From Calditerricola satsumensis (GTDB lineage Bacteria; Bacillota; Bacilli; Calditerricolales; Calditerricolaceae): a stretch of DNA of 32,555 nt. Where the stretch lies: positions 1 to 32,555 of the forward strand of contig NZ_BMOF01000025.1 in assembly GCF_014646935.1 (NCBI RefSeq), given 5' to 3'. The stretch's first letter is position 1. Each line of letters opens with the position of its first letter. The translations under genes were made by a program, and so were the position numbers. The notes beneath the pieces are model-generated. The model did no database searches and was not told where the DNA came from. It was given only the letters and a program-made list of their open reading frames with translations. Below, one piece after another: positions 1-7,725 of the stretch.

Positions 1-43
1 CCTAGATACAGGCACAGCGAAAAAAGCTCGTGATTGCGAAAAA

Positions 44-72
44 TTGACAACTTCGTGAACAATTTTTATAAT
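44..72 (+). promoter_or_regulatory. Consensus sigma-A promoter of the MFS transporter gene
   Basis: TTGACA lies at 44-49 and TATAAT at 67-72 with a 17-base spacer, a perfect match to the housekeeping promoter. Transcription should start near 79, giving an untranslated leader of about 210 bases before the start codon at 291. Bases 1-43 show nothing recognisable. Confidence 0.88.
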
Positions 73-109
73 AGGGACGAACGGATCGCCGGGCGCATCG
101 CTGATGCGA

Positions 110-183
110 GGCAGCGCTCCTGCCGGACGGTCAGCGGATTGCCCGGAACGGAAGGCGAAGTTGCGCGCCGGCAGCGCTCCTGC
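110..183 (+). repeat. Two copies of a 14-base direct repeat in the leader
   Basis: GGCAGCGCTCCTGC occurs at 110-123 and again at 170-183, exactly 60 bases apart. Each copy can fold a GCAG/CTGC hairpin with loop CGCTC. The flanks differ, so this is not a simple duplication. Identical loops suggest a protein-binding or loop-recognition element, which is inference. Confidence 0.75.
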
Positions 184-187
184 TTGG

Positions 188-256
188 CGCCGTAACGTCG
201 CAATGGCCGTATTTTGCCCATTGGCGCAAAAACGGCGTTGCGGCGTTTTCTTTTTT
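188..256 (+). terminator. Intrinsic terminator inside the MFS leader
   Basis: The arm at 188-197 pairs with 236-245 over 10 base pairs with one G-U. It encloses a second hairpin (CAATGG at 201-206 with CCATTG at 218-223). TTTTCTTTTTT follows at 246-256. No gene precedes it downstream of the promoter, so it would act on the transporter's own transcript. Confidence 0.65.
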
Positions 257-290
257 CCCTAATGGAAACGATCGCAAAGGAGGTCCCCGC

Positions 291-1571
291 ATGGTGCGCG
301 CTGCGCAAAACCGCTGGGCCATTGCCGCCGCCGCTGTCGCCTTTCATCTGATGATCGGCTCGGCCTATGCCTGGAGCGTCTTCACCAAGCCCCTCATGGC
401 CCAATTGGGATGGAGCCAGAAAGAGGTGTCCCTTGCGTTTAGCATCGCCATCTTTGCGCTGGGCATGTCGGCCGCGTTCATGGGACGGTTTGTCGAACGC
501 CATGGCCCGCGGAAATCCGGAACGCTGGCTGCCATCTTCTTCGGGACGGGCGTGGCCGGATCCGGCTTGGCCGTTGCCCTGAAGTCGTTGCCGCTCTTGT
601 ACCTGTTTTACGGCCTGATCGGTGGCATTGGGCTGGGCATCGGGTACATCACCCCGGTCTCGACGCTGGTCAAGTGGTTTCCCGACCGGCGGGGACTGGC
701 CACCGGCCTGGCCATCATGGGTTTTGGGTTTGCCTCGCTGGTGAGTGGGCCCGCCGCCGTGCTGATCGAACGGGTGGGCATTGCCCCCACCTTCGCCCTC
801 CTCGGTGCGGTGTACTTTGCGGTGATGCTGGCGGCGGCCCAGGTGCTCACGCCGCCGCCTGCGGGATGGGTGCCGCCGCGCTTTGCCCAACAAGCGGCCG
901 ATTCGAGAAAGCGCTTGCCCGTTGACCTGGCCCAGCTGACGGCGGCCGAAGCGGTCAAGACGCGCCGCTTCTGGTTCCTGTGGGTGATGTTGTTCATCAA
1001 CATCACGTGCGGCATCGCCATCATTTCCGTCGCCTCGCCCATGGGCCAGGAAATCGCCGGCCTATCGCCGCTTGCCGCCGCGTCGATGGTGGGGCTCATG
1101 GGGCTGTTTAACGGCATCGGCCGCATCGGTTGGGCGTCGCTGTCCGACTACATCGGCCGCCCCAACGTCTACACGGCCTTCTTCATCCTGCAGATCGGCG
1201 CCTTTCTGCTCCTGCCCAATGCGCGCGAGGCGCTCCTCTTCCAGGTGCTCGTCTTCGCCATCATGACTTGCTACGGCGGCGGGTTTGCCACGCTCCCGGC
1301 CTACATCGGCGACCTCTTCGGCACCAAGGAGCTGGGGGCGGTTCACGGATACCTGCTCACCGCGTGGGCCCTGGCCGGCGTCGTCGGACCCATCTTGGTG
1401 TCCAGCATCTACGATGCCACGAAGAGCTATGCCGGCACCTTGGCCATCTTTGCCGCCCTGTTTGCCGTTGCTCTGGCGGTTTCCCTTTGGATTCGCGCCG
1501 ACATCAAGGCGTTGCGCACGCAGCGGCAGGCGACAGGCGCCCGCCTGACGCATTCCCACATCTCGTCCTGA
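291..1571 (+). CDS. MFS transporter, oxalate/formate antiporter (OFA) type
   Basis: The 426-residue protein is a 12-helix major facilitator of usual length. The ATG at 291 follows AAAGGAGG at a good distance. The N-terminal helix contains GSAYAWSVFTKPL, typical of OFA-family carriers. A motif-A-like loop (GRFVERHGPRKSG) lies between helices 2 and 3, and glycine-rich helix 4 reads GGIGLGIGYITP, also family-like. OFA members exchange or import small carboxylates such as oxalate and formate, but many are uncharacterised. The gene stands upstream of a molybdenum-cofactor and formate-dehydrogenase-like block, which makes formate a reasonable but unproven substrate. Expression probably passes through the leader terminator at 188-256. 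The family is well supported; the substrate is inference. Confidence 0.88.
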   Translation: MVRAAQNRWAIAAAAVAFHLMIGSAYAWSVFTKPLMAQLGWSQKEVSLAFSIAIFALGMSAAFMGRFVERHGPRKSGTLAAIFFGTGVAGSGLAVALKSLPLLYLFYGLIGGIGLGIGYITPVSTLVKWFPDRRGLATGLAIMGFGFASLVSGPAAVLIERVGIAPTFALLGAVYFAVMLAAAQVLTPPPAGWVPPRFAQQAADSRKRLPVDLAQLTAAEAVKTRRFWFLWVMLFINITCGIAIISVASPMGQEIAGLSPLAAASMVGLMGLFNGIGRIGWASLSDYIGRPNVYTAFFILQIGAFLLLPNAREALLFQVLVFAIMTCYGGGFATLPAYIGDLFGTKELGAVHGYLLTAWALAGVVGPILVSSIYDATKSYAGTLAIFAALFAVALAVSLWIRADIKALRTQRQATGARLTHSHISS

Positions 1572-1595
1572 CAGTTGCCGGCGGCCAGCCGTTCA

Positions 1596-1625
1596 TTGCC
1601 GTAACATGCGCTTCCATGGTATACT
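1596..1625 (+). promoter_or_regulatory. Extended -10 promoter for the DUF2294 gene
   Basis: TTGCCG at 1596-1601 and TATACT at 1620-1625 are separated by 18 bases, and TGG directly precedes the -10, an extended -10 element. It serves the gene at 1679 and possibly, by read-through, moaA and the oxidoreductase. No clear terminator of the MFS gene is seen between 1572 and 1595. Confidence 0.6.
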
Positions 1626-1678
1626 GAACGTAAGCCACCAACCCCTTCGCAGATGGGCCGGCGGGGGGCGCGAGAACG

Positions 1679-2089
1679 ATGAACAAGTACGAAGCCGAGT
1701 TCAGCAACCTGGTTCGAGCCTTCCGCAAGAAGTATATGGGCAAGGGGCCGGTCAAGATCACCACAACATTTTGTAAAAATTGGGCCATTTGTGAGATGGA
1801 GGGAAACCTGACGCCCATTGAAAAATTTATGGCCCGAACGGAAGAGGGGCGTCAGGCGTTGCGCGCGGCCCGCACGGAAATGGTGAAAGACCTCTACCGG
1901 AAATACCCGCCGCGGGAGATTGAAGAGCTGGTGGGGGCCAAGTTTGTGGACCTCTTTGTGGACATCAACCTCGAAAAGGATTGGGCCATGTCCATCTTCG
2001 TGTTTGACCAGGACATCGAAGCGAAGTTTCGCGCGCAAACGGAAAACAAACGCGGGTTGGCACTTGGTAGCGATCCTGCTAAAGGCTAA
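1679..2089 (+). CDS. DUF2294 family protein
   Basis: The 136-residue soluble protein matches the DUF2294 (YbcI-like) family of Firmicutes in length and character. It opens with a helix (NKYEAEFSNLVRAFRKKYMG), followed by a GPVKITTTFCKNWAICEMEG strand region and a central charged helix. The C-terminal half contains VGAKFVDLFVDINLEKDW. The biochemical role of the family is not known to me. The ATG at 1679 is preceded only by a G-rich stretch, so the ribosome site is imperfect. The gene has its own promoter at 1596-1625 and a terminator that begins in its stop codon. Its position before moaA and a molybdopterin enzyme hints at a link to that pathway without proving it. Confidence 0.8.
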   Translation: MNKYEAEFSNLVRAFRKKYMGKGPVKITTTFCKNWAICEMEGNLTPIEKFMARTEEGRQALRAARTEMVKDLYRKYPPREIEELVGAKFVDLFVDINLEKDWAMSIFVFDQDIEAKFRAQTENKRGLALGSDPAKG

Positions 2090-2139
2090 CCGCCGTGACA
2101 TCGCCTTTGTCTCCAAAGGCCGATTCACGGCGGTTTTTT
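2088..2139 (+). terminator. Nested intrinsic terminator between the DUF2294 gene and moaA
   Basis: An 11-base perfect arm (2088-2098 with 2125-2135) encloses a second 7-base-pair hairpin (GCCTTTG 2103-2109 with CAAAGGC 2114-2120). A run of six T (2134-2139) follows. The structure starts inside the TAA stop codon of the preceding gene. No convincing promoter lies between it and moaA, so it may work as an attenuator for the genes behind it. Confidence 0.85.
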
Positions 2140-2205
2140 CATCGAAACGGCGCGCCTCCCGGTGGAACGGGCCCTTCGGAACGCGACAAAAGGAGGCGGA
2201 AATCG

Positions 2206-3204
2206 TTGACCGCTTTGGTCGATCGCTTTGGCCGGCGCCACGATTACCTGCGCATTTCCGTTACCGACCGCTGCAACCTGCGCTGCGTCTACTGCATGCC
2301 GGAGGACATGGCGTTTCTGCCCCAGCGCCAGCTGCTCACCGACGACGAGATTGTGGCCGTCGTCCGCGTGGCGGCCCAGCTCGGCGTGCGCAAGCTGCGC
2401 ATCACGGGGGGCGAGCCCCTCGTACGGCCCGGCCTCGCCGACTTGGTGGCCCGGCTGGCGGCCATCCCCGGCATCGAGGACATCGCCCTCACGACGAACG
2501 GCATCTTTCTGGCCGAACAGGCCGAGGCGCTGCGCCGCGCGGGGGTACGGCGGGTGAACGTCAGCCTCGACTCGCTGAAACCCGACCGGTTTCGCCGCAT
2601 CACCCGCCGCGGCGAGCTGGAGCGCGTGCTGGAGGGGATCGAGCAGGCGCTGGCCGTGGGCTTTTCGCCGGTGAAGCTCAACTGCGTGCTGGTGAAGGGG
2701 GTGAACGACGACGAGATCGTCGACTTCATCCGCTTGACCCTGGAACGCCCGCTTCACGTGCGGTTCATCGAGTACATGCCCATCGGCCACCACGCGGAGT
2801 GGAAAGCGGGGTACGTACCGCTTACCGACGTGCTCGCCCGGGCGGAGGCGGCGGGCCTGCCGCTCGAGCCGGCGGACGACGCCGTTCCGGGAAACGGGCC
2901 GGCGGAGGTGTACCGCGTGCGCGGTGCCTTGGGCACCGTGGGGCTGATCCATCCCGTGAGCGACCACTTCTGCGCCGGGTGCAACCGCCTGCGCCTGACC
3001 GCCGACGGCTACTTGAAGCCGTGCCTGTACTGGGTGGAGGAACTGCGCGTGCGCGATTGCATCGGCGACGAGGAGAAGCTGCGCGCGCTGTTCTTCCGGG
3101 CCCTCGCCCTCAAGCCGGAGAAGCACGAGATGGCCCGGGCCGGCGAGGCGCTGGACGACGGGCGCGTGCCGACATGGCGGCGCATGTCGCAAATCGGCGG
3201 CTAG
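2206..3204 (+). CDS. moaA: GTP 3',8-cyclase MoaA (molybdenum cofactor step 1)
   Basis: This radical-SAM enzyme turns GTP into 3',8-cyclo-7,8-dihydro-GTP, the first step of molybdopterin synthesis. I place the start at TTG 2206: AGGAGG sits nine bases upstream (2191-2196), and the resulting 332 residues match the usual MoaA length. An upstream GTG at 2095 would add 37 atypical residues and lies in the terminator. The radical-SAM cluster is C23-x3-C27-x2-C30 within DRCNLRCVYCMP. ITGGEPLVRPG is the SAM-contacting stretch. A second C-terminal cluster is formed by HFCAGCNRLRLT and KPCLY. The protein ends in Gly-Gly, as MoaA proteins do. It sits directly before the molybdopterin oxidoreductase. Confidence 0.95.
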   Translation: MTALVDRFGRRHDYLRISVTDRCNLRCVYCMPEDMAFLPQRQLLTDDEIVAVVRVAAQLGVRKLRITGGEPLVRPGLADLVARLAAIPGIEDIALTTNGIFLAEQAEALRRAGVRRVNVSLDSLKPDRFRRITRRGELERVLEGIEQALAVGFSPVKLNCVLVKGVNDDEIVDFIRLTLERPLHVRFIEYMPIGHHAEWKAGYVPLTDVLARAEAAGLPLEPADDAVPGNGPAEVYRVRGALGTVGLIHPVSDHFCAGCNRLRLTADGYLKPCLYWVEELRVRDCIGDEEKLRALFFRALALKPEKHEMARAGEALDDGRVPTWRRMSQIGG

Positions 3205-3278
3205 TGGCCAGGAGGCGAGGCGGCGCCGGGGCTGGGGGTATGGACGAGACTGAGGAAGAGATGAGGGAGGAGAAAGCA

Positions 3279-5657
3279 ATGGGGAAAACGAAGCACACGG
3301 GACCGATTTCGCTGCCGAAGCTTCCGGATCCGTCGCTGTGGGTGAGCTGGAAACCCTTTGGCTTTGGCGAGCAGAAGCCGCACCACAACTGGGCGGTGCT
3401 CAAAACGCTGTGGGAAAACCGCGACAACCTGCGCTACGCGTGGCGCATCCTGACCCAAGGCGTGTGCGACGGCTGCGCCCTGGGCGTCTCCGGCCTGCGC
3501 GACCAAACCTTGAAGGGCCCGCACCTGTGCACGACGCGCCTCAACGTGTTGCGCCTCAACACGCAGCCACCCATCCCCGACGACGTGCTGTTTCAGGACA
3601 TCGACGAGCTGCGCCGGCTGGACAGCACCGCGCTGCGCAAGCTGGGGCGCCTCCCCTATCCGCTGATCCGCGAGAAGGGCGAACGGCGCTTCCGGCGCAT
3701 CACGTGGGATGAGGCCCTTGACCGGATTGCGGAGAAGTTTCGCCAGATCGACCCGCGGCAGGCCGCCTTCTACCTGACGGCGCGGGGCATTACCAACGAG
3801 ACGTACTATGTGGCGGCCAAGGTGGCCCGCTTCCTCGGCACGAACAACATCGACAACGCCTCGCGCATCTGCCATTCGCCCTCGAAAACGGCCCTCAAGC
3901 GCACGCTGGGCATCGGGGCCTCCAGCTGCAGCTACAAGGACTGGATCGGCACCGACGTGCTCGTCTTTTGGGGATCGGTGCCGGCGGCCAACCAGCCGGT
4001 GTCGACGAAGTACATGTACGCGGCAAAGCGCCAGGGCACCAAGATCCTCGTCGTCAACCCGTACCGCGAGCCGTCGATGGAGCGGTACTGGATCCCGTCT
4101 ATCCCCGACAGCGCCCTGTTCGGCACCAAGCTGGCCGACGACTTCTACCAGGTGAACATCGGCGGCGACATCGCCTTCATGACCGGCGTGATGAAGCACT
4201 GGTTTGAGATGGAAGAGCGCCAGCCGGGTTCGGCCATCGACCACGACTTTGTCCGAAACCACGTGAACGGGTACGAGGAACTCAAGGCCCATGTCCAGCG
4301 CTACGACTGGGAGACCCTCGAGAAGGAGGCGGGCCTGTCGCGGGAGCGGATGCGCGAGTTCGCCGAGATCCTGGCCAAGGCCAGGACGGGCGTCTTCGTG
4401 TGGTCGATGGGCCTCACCCAGCACCGCTTCGGAACGGACAACGTCACCCAGGTGGTCAACCTGGCCATCCTGCGCGGCTTCATCGGCCGGGAGAAATGCG
4501 GCGTGATGCCCATCCGCGGCCATTCCGGCGTGCAGGGGTCGGGCGAGATGGGGGCCGACTGCTTCTCGCTGCCGGGCGGCGAGTTTGATGACGAGAACAT
4601 CGCGCGCCTCGAGCGCCTGTGGGGCTTCCCCATCCCCCGGTGGCAGGGTGACACCGTTGGCGTCAGCCTGGAGAACGCCCTCCTGCCGGATGACCATCCG
4701 CGGAAGCTGCGCCTGTTCTACACGAGCGGCGGCAACTTCCTCGAGACGATGCCCGATCCGGCCTTCGTGCGCCAGTGCCTGGAGAGCGTGGAGCTGCGCG
4801 TGCACGCCGACATCATCCTGAACACCTCGACCCTGGTCGACGCGCGGGAGGCGGTTATCGTCCTGCCGGTGATGACGCGCTACGAGATGCCCGGCGGGGG
4901 CACGTCGACGTCGACGGAGCGGATGGTCTACTTTTCCCCGGAAATCCCCGGGCCGCGCATCCCCGAGGCGCGGGCCGAGTGGCAGATCTACATTGACCTG
5001 GCCGCGCGCGTCAAGCCCGAGCAGGCCCATCTCATCCAATTCCGCGACGCCCAGGCCATCCGCGAGGAGATCGCCAAGGCCAATCCGAACTACGACGGCA
5101 TCCAGCACCTGAAGAAGGCCGGCGACGTGTTCCAGTGGGGCGGGATGTGGCTGTGCGAGGGCGGCGTCTGCCCGACGAAGGACGGGCGGGCCAACCTCGT
5201 CCCCGTGGAGCTGCCGCAGTTCCGCAAGGGAGAAGGAACCTTCTTCGTCACCACGCGGCGCGGCAAGCAGTTCAACTCCATGGTGTACGGCGACGTCGAC
5301 CCGCTGACCGGCGCCGAGCGCGACGACGTGCTGATCCACGAGGAGGACGCCAGGGCGCTGGGCATTGCCGACGGCGACGCCATCGTCGTCTACAACCGCC
5401 ACGGGATGTTCCACGGGCGGGCGCGCTACGCGCCGATCCAGCGCGGCAATCTGGCCGTGCACTGGCCCGAGGGGAACGTGCTGTTCCCGCGGGGCAAGTA
5501 CGAGCCCCACGCGCAGATTCCCATGTACAACACGGTGGCCATTGTGGAGAAGGCCGAGCTGTTCTATGCCCAGAAGGACATCCAGTACCGCGAGGCGCGC
5601 CTCGCCGAACTGGATGAGCTCGAGGGGTTTGAAGAAAGCGGCTCGTGTGCGGGATAA
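3279..5657 (+). CDS. FdhF/YdeP-family molybdopterin oxidoreductase (formate dehydrogenase alpha-like)
   Basis: The 792-residue protein belongs to the Fdh-alpha-like (YdeP) branch of the DMSO-reductase superfamily. The ATG at 3279 follows GGGAGGAG at good spacing; an ATG at 3240 lacks a site. C63, C66 and C84 (CDGC ... HLC) are the N-terminal cluster ligands typical of this branch. C198 in RICHSPS aligns with the Cys or selenocysteine that binds molybdenum in formate dehydrogenases, so this is a Cys enzyme. A C-terminal molydopterin-dinucleotide-binding domain (TRRGKQFNSM, then RARYAPIQRGNL) completes it. No signal peptide is seen, so it is probably cytoplasmic. No electron-transfer subunit gene is nearby, so the partner is unknown. 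Formate oxidation is suggested by the OFA carrier and cofactor genes; members of this branch are poorly characterised. Confidence 0.88.
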   Translation: MGKTKHTGPISLPKLPDPSLWVSWKPFGFGEQKPHHNWAVLKTLWENRDNLRYAWRILTQGVCDGCALGVSGLRDQTLKGPHLCTTRLNVLRLNTQPPIPDDVLFQDIDELRRLDSTALRKLGRLPYPLIREKGERRFRRITWDEALDRIAEKFRQIDPRQAAFYLTARGITNETYYVAAKVARFLGTNNIDNASRICHSPSKTALKRTLGIGASSCSYKDWIGTDVLVFWGSVPAANQPVSTKYMYAAKRQGTKILVVNPYREPSMERYWIPSIPDSALFGTKLADDFYQVNIGGDIAFMTGVMKHWFEMEERQPGSAIDHDFVRNHVNGYEELKAHVQRYDWETLEKEAGLSRERMREFAEILAKARTGVFVWSMGLTQHRFGTDNVTQVVNLAILRGFIGREKCGVMPIRGHSGVQGSGEMGADCFSLPGGEFDDENIARLERLWGFPIPRWQGDTVGVSLENALLPDDHPRKLRLFYTSGGNFLETMPDPAFVRQCLESVELRVHADIILNTSTLVDAREAVIVLPVMTRYEMPGGGTSTSTERMVYFSPEIPGPRIPEARAEWQIYIDLAARVKPEQAHLIQFRDAQAIREEIAKANPNYDGIQHLKKAGDVFQWGGMWLCEGGVCPTKDGRANLVPVELPQFRKGEGTFFVTTRRGKQFNSMVYGDVDPLTGAERDDVLIHEEDARALGIADGDAIVVYNRHGMFHGRARYAPIQRGNLAVHWPEGNVLFPRGKYEPHAQIPMYNTVAIVEKAELFYAQKDIQYREARLAELDELEGFEESGSCAG

Positions 5658-5662
5658 TGAAA

Positions 5663-5700
5663 ACCCGCCGCGCGGGGGACAAACCCCGTCGGCGGCGGGT
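5663..5700 (-). terminator. Hairpin between convergent units, probable terminator of the mob-moa operon
   Basis: ACCCGCCG at 5663-5670 pairs with CGGCGGGT at 5693-5700, and G/C-rich inner bases extend the stem. On the minus strand it is followed by TTTTCATT, a modest T-run; on the plus strand no T-run follows. It may serve both converging transcripts. Confidence 0.55.
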
Positions 5701-5719
5701 GTGCCGCGGTCCGCGCGGG

Positions 5720-6538
5720 CTACGGGTTTCCGAGCCCGCCGCGGGCCGCTTTTGTTTCGCCTTCCCGGCAGCATGCCGCTTCCGGAACGGGCGGTGCCGT
5801 CGTCTCCGGCGACAGTTCCAGCGGTTTCAGCGGGTCCCAGGTGTCGCCCTGATGGCCGACCCACGCCATGCCGTCTTCGCCGATCTCCTTTTTCCAGATC
5901 GGCACGATCTGTTTGAAGCGCTCGATGGCGTAGCGGCTCGCGTCGTACGCCTGAGCGCGGTGCGGGGCGCTGGCGGCGATGACGATGCTGAGTTCGCCCA
6001 CGGCCAGCGTGCCCAGCCGGTGGGCGATGGCCAGGCGCGCCTCCGGCCAGCGCTGCGCCACCTCGTCGCCGATTTGGGCCATCGTGCGGAGGGCCATCGG
6101 CTCGTAGGCGGTGTAGGTGAGGGCCACGGTGCGCCGGCCGCGCGTCCATTCGCGCACGGTGCCGGCAAAGGTGAGGATGGCGCCGGCTTGCGGATGGGCC
6201 ACCTTGGCCGCCACGGCGGCGGCGTCGAGGGGCCGGTGCGTGAGGAGGAAACGGCCGCACGGCGAGGCGAGGGCATCGAGGTCGCCGGCGTCCCGCGGCG
6301 CGTCGGGCGGCGGCAGGATGAGAAGCGCATCGCCCTCGGCCAGGTGTGCGTCGAGCGAAAGGTAGTCGCCGTCGCGGGCGAAGGCGCAGCGGGGGAGCAA
6401 GTCGCGCAGCGCCGGCCGAGTGGCCATGAGGGCGAGCATGAGGTCGAGCACGCGGCTGTCCGGACCCAGGTCGACGGTCAGGGTGTCCGTTCCTTCGGCG
6501 TGGCGCAGAGGGCCAAACAGGCAAGCGGTGACGCGCAT
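5720..6538 (-). CDS. moaD-moaE: MoaD-MoaE fusion (molybdopterin synthase)
   Basis: The 272-residue protein joins both subunits of molybdopterin synthase, which adds two sulfurs to cyclic pyranopterin monophosphate. Residues 1-78 form a ubiquitin-like MoaD domain (FGPLRHAEGTDTL; DGDYLSLDAHLAEGDALLILPP). Residues from about 95 form MoaE (AGAILTFAGTVRE, SAPHR, VPIWKKE with the family's catalytic lysine region). The start at 6538 follows AAAGGAGG on the minus strand. Separate MoaD proteins end in Gly-Gly, which carries the thiocarboxylate. Here the equivalent place reads PPPDAPRDAGD, with no Gly-Gly. Either sulfur transfer differs, or the domain is structural and a separate MoaD exists elsewhere. 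The gene begins 20 bases after mobA-mobB. Confidence 0.88.
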   Translation of the reverse strand: MRVTACLFGPLRHAEGTDTLTVDLGPDSRVLDLMLALMATRPALRDLLPRCAFARDGDYLSLDAHLAEGDALLILPPPDAPRDAGDLDALASPCGRFLLTHRPLDAAAVAAKVAHPQAGAILTFAGTVREWTRGRRTVALTYTAYEPMALRTMAQIGDEVAQRWPEARLAIAHRLGTLAVGELSIVIAASAPHRAQAYDASRYAIERFKQIVPIWKKEIGEDGMAWVGHQGDTWDPLKPLELSPETTAPPVPEAACCREGETKAARGGLGNP

Positions 6539-6558
6539 CGTTTCGTCCTCCTTTGCCG

Positions 6559-7725
6559 TCAGCGGCGCGGTGCGGGGCGCTGACGGCGCACGAAGTGGTC
6601 GAGCCAGGCGAGGGCCGCATCGGGCTGCTCGAAGGACCAGACGGGACAGGAAAGGGGCGGTGCGGCGGCGCGCGCGCGGGCGTGCGCCACCACGCCGACG
6701 ATGCCGGCGAGGCGTTGGGCGAGGGCCCAGTCTTCGGGCTCGCGCACGAACACCCATTTCGGGTAGGGCGCGTCCTTGAAGCCCTCCACCACGACGAGAT
6801 CCAATCCGGCGAAGTCGGCGAGGAGCTCGTCCAGTTCCCACGGCGCATCCCGCCGCTCATAGATGCCCTTTTCCCCGCCGGAGACGACGACGGCGCGCAC
6901 GGCGCCGGCGCGGGCGTGTTCGCGGCTGTCGGATCCCGCCGTCTCCCAGGCCAGGCCGTGGCCGCCTCCGTCGCGCTTGAGGCTGCCCACGCGCCAGCCC
7001 GACGCGGCCAGGTGGGACAGGATGGCTTTGGCCCACGTCGTCTTGCCGCGCTTCGCGTAGCCGACGAGCTGGAAGACGAGGGGTGGGGCGGAAGAGAGGG
7101 GGATGCCGCCGGGGTGATCGGGCGGCATCTCCTGGCAAATGGGCGGCGAGCCGTGCAGCGCGGGCATCTCGCCGGTGAGGGCCGCCCATTCTTCGGGCGT
7201 GTTGGCGTTGGCCGCCCACAGCGGCTCGGGCAGCGGCGCGGCAAACCACGTCAGGCGGCGCAAGAGGCCGGAAAGGGCGTACGCGCCGGTGGCCAGTTGC
7301 TTGCGCACGTGCGGCAGGATGCGCGTGCGGTAGACGGCGAGGAGCGGATGCACGCGCGCGGTGTCGCAGCTCACCCACGCGTCGTAGGCGGGATGGGCGT
7401 GGCTGACCCGCCACAGCCACGTCAGCGTTTCGGGGGCGATCCGCGGCAGGTCGCAGGCGAGCACGAGGGCGCGGTCGCCCTTCACGCGCGCGAGGCCCGC
7501 GGCCAGGCCGCCGAGGGGCCCGGCGTCCACCTCATCGGCGATCCACCGTTCCGGGTGCTCGCGGGCCAGCGGGGAATCGGCCTTGCCAACCAGATATGCC
7601 GTGCCGCCGGCCCGGTGGACCACGTCGAGCAGCCAGTCGAGAAGCCGCCGGCCTTGGTAGGCCAGCAGCGGCTTGGGCAGTCCCATGCGGCGGCTTTGTC
7701 CGCCGACCAGAATCAGCACGTCCAT
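6559..7725 (-). CDS. mobA-mobB: MobA-MobB fusion (molybdenum cofactor guanylylation)
   Basis: The 388-residue protein fuses MobA, which transfers GMP to Mo-molybdopterin, with MobB, a GTP-binding accessory protein. MobA occupies about residues 1-185: LVGGQSRRMGLPK (7-18) is the nucleotidyltransferase loop, CDLPRI (91-96) the metal-binding region, and NANTPEEW the usual late motif. MobB begins near 215 with the P-loop GYAKRGKT (222-229) and continues with LVVVEGFKDAPYPKW, a MobB signature. The linker (about 186-214) is proline-rich. The ATG at 7725 is preceded by GAAAGGA. It is the first gene of a two-gene operon with moaD-moaE. Making the MGD form of the cofactor fits the DMSO-reductase-type enzyme at 3279. 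Confidence 0.92.
   Translation of the reverse strand: MDVLILVGGQSRRMGLPKPLLAYQGRRLLDWLLDVVHRAGGTAYLVGKADSPLAREHPERWIADEVDAGPLGGLAAGLARVKGDRALVLACDLPRIAPETLTWLWRVSHAHPAYDAWVSCDTARVHPLLAVYRTRILPHVRKQLATGAYALSGLLRRLTWFAAPLPEPLWAANANTPEEWAALTGEMPALHGSPPICQEMPPDHPGGIPLSSAPPLVFQLVGYAKRGKTTWAKAILSHLAASGWRVGSLKRDGGGHGLAWETAGSDSREHARAGAVRAVVVSGGEKGIYERRDAPWELDELLADFAGLDLVVVEGFKDAPYPKWVFVREPEDWALAQRLAGIVGVVAHARARAAAPPLSCPVWSFEQPDAALAWLDHFVRRQRPAPRR

Larger units (their letters stand above)
79..256 (+). promoter_or_regulatory. Structured 5' leader, candidate attenuator or riboswitch
   Basis: The leader has no convincing reading frame but several helices. CGCATC/GATGCG pairs at 94-108. GGCAG/CTGCC pairs at 110-124. 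A third hairpin spans 165-190 (GCGCC/GGCGC plus GCAG/CTGC). A terminator-like structure follows at 188-256. The third hairpin shares bases 188-190 with the 5' arm of the terminator, so the two compete partly. I do not recognise a known riboswitch class. Premature termination control of the downstream transporter is inferred from the layout. Confidence 0.55.

Noticed and set aside
2088-2205. Moco riboswitch before moaA
   Set aside because: The two nested hairpins are explained as an intrinsic terminator; the longer multi-stem conserved structure of the Moco RNA is not present.
3201-7244. Very long open frame on the minus strand across the oxidoreductase gene
   Set aside because: It is antisense to a well-recognised gene, is rich in Arg, Pro, His and Ala as expected of G+C-driven stop-free frames, and has no family motifs outside the part overlapping MobA-MobB.
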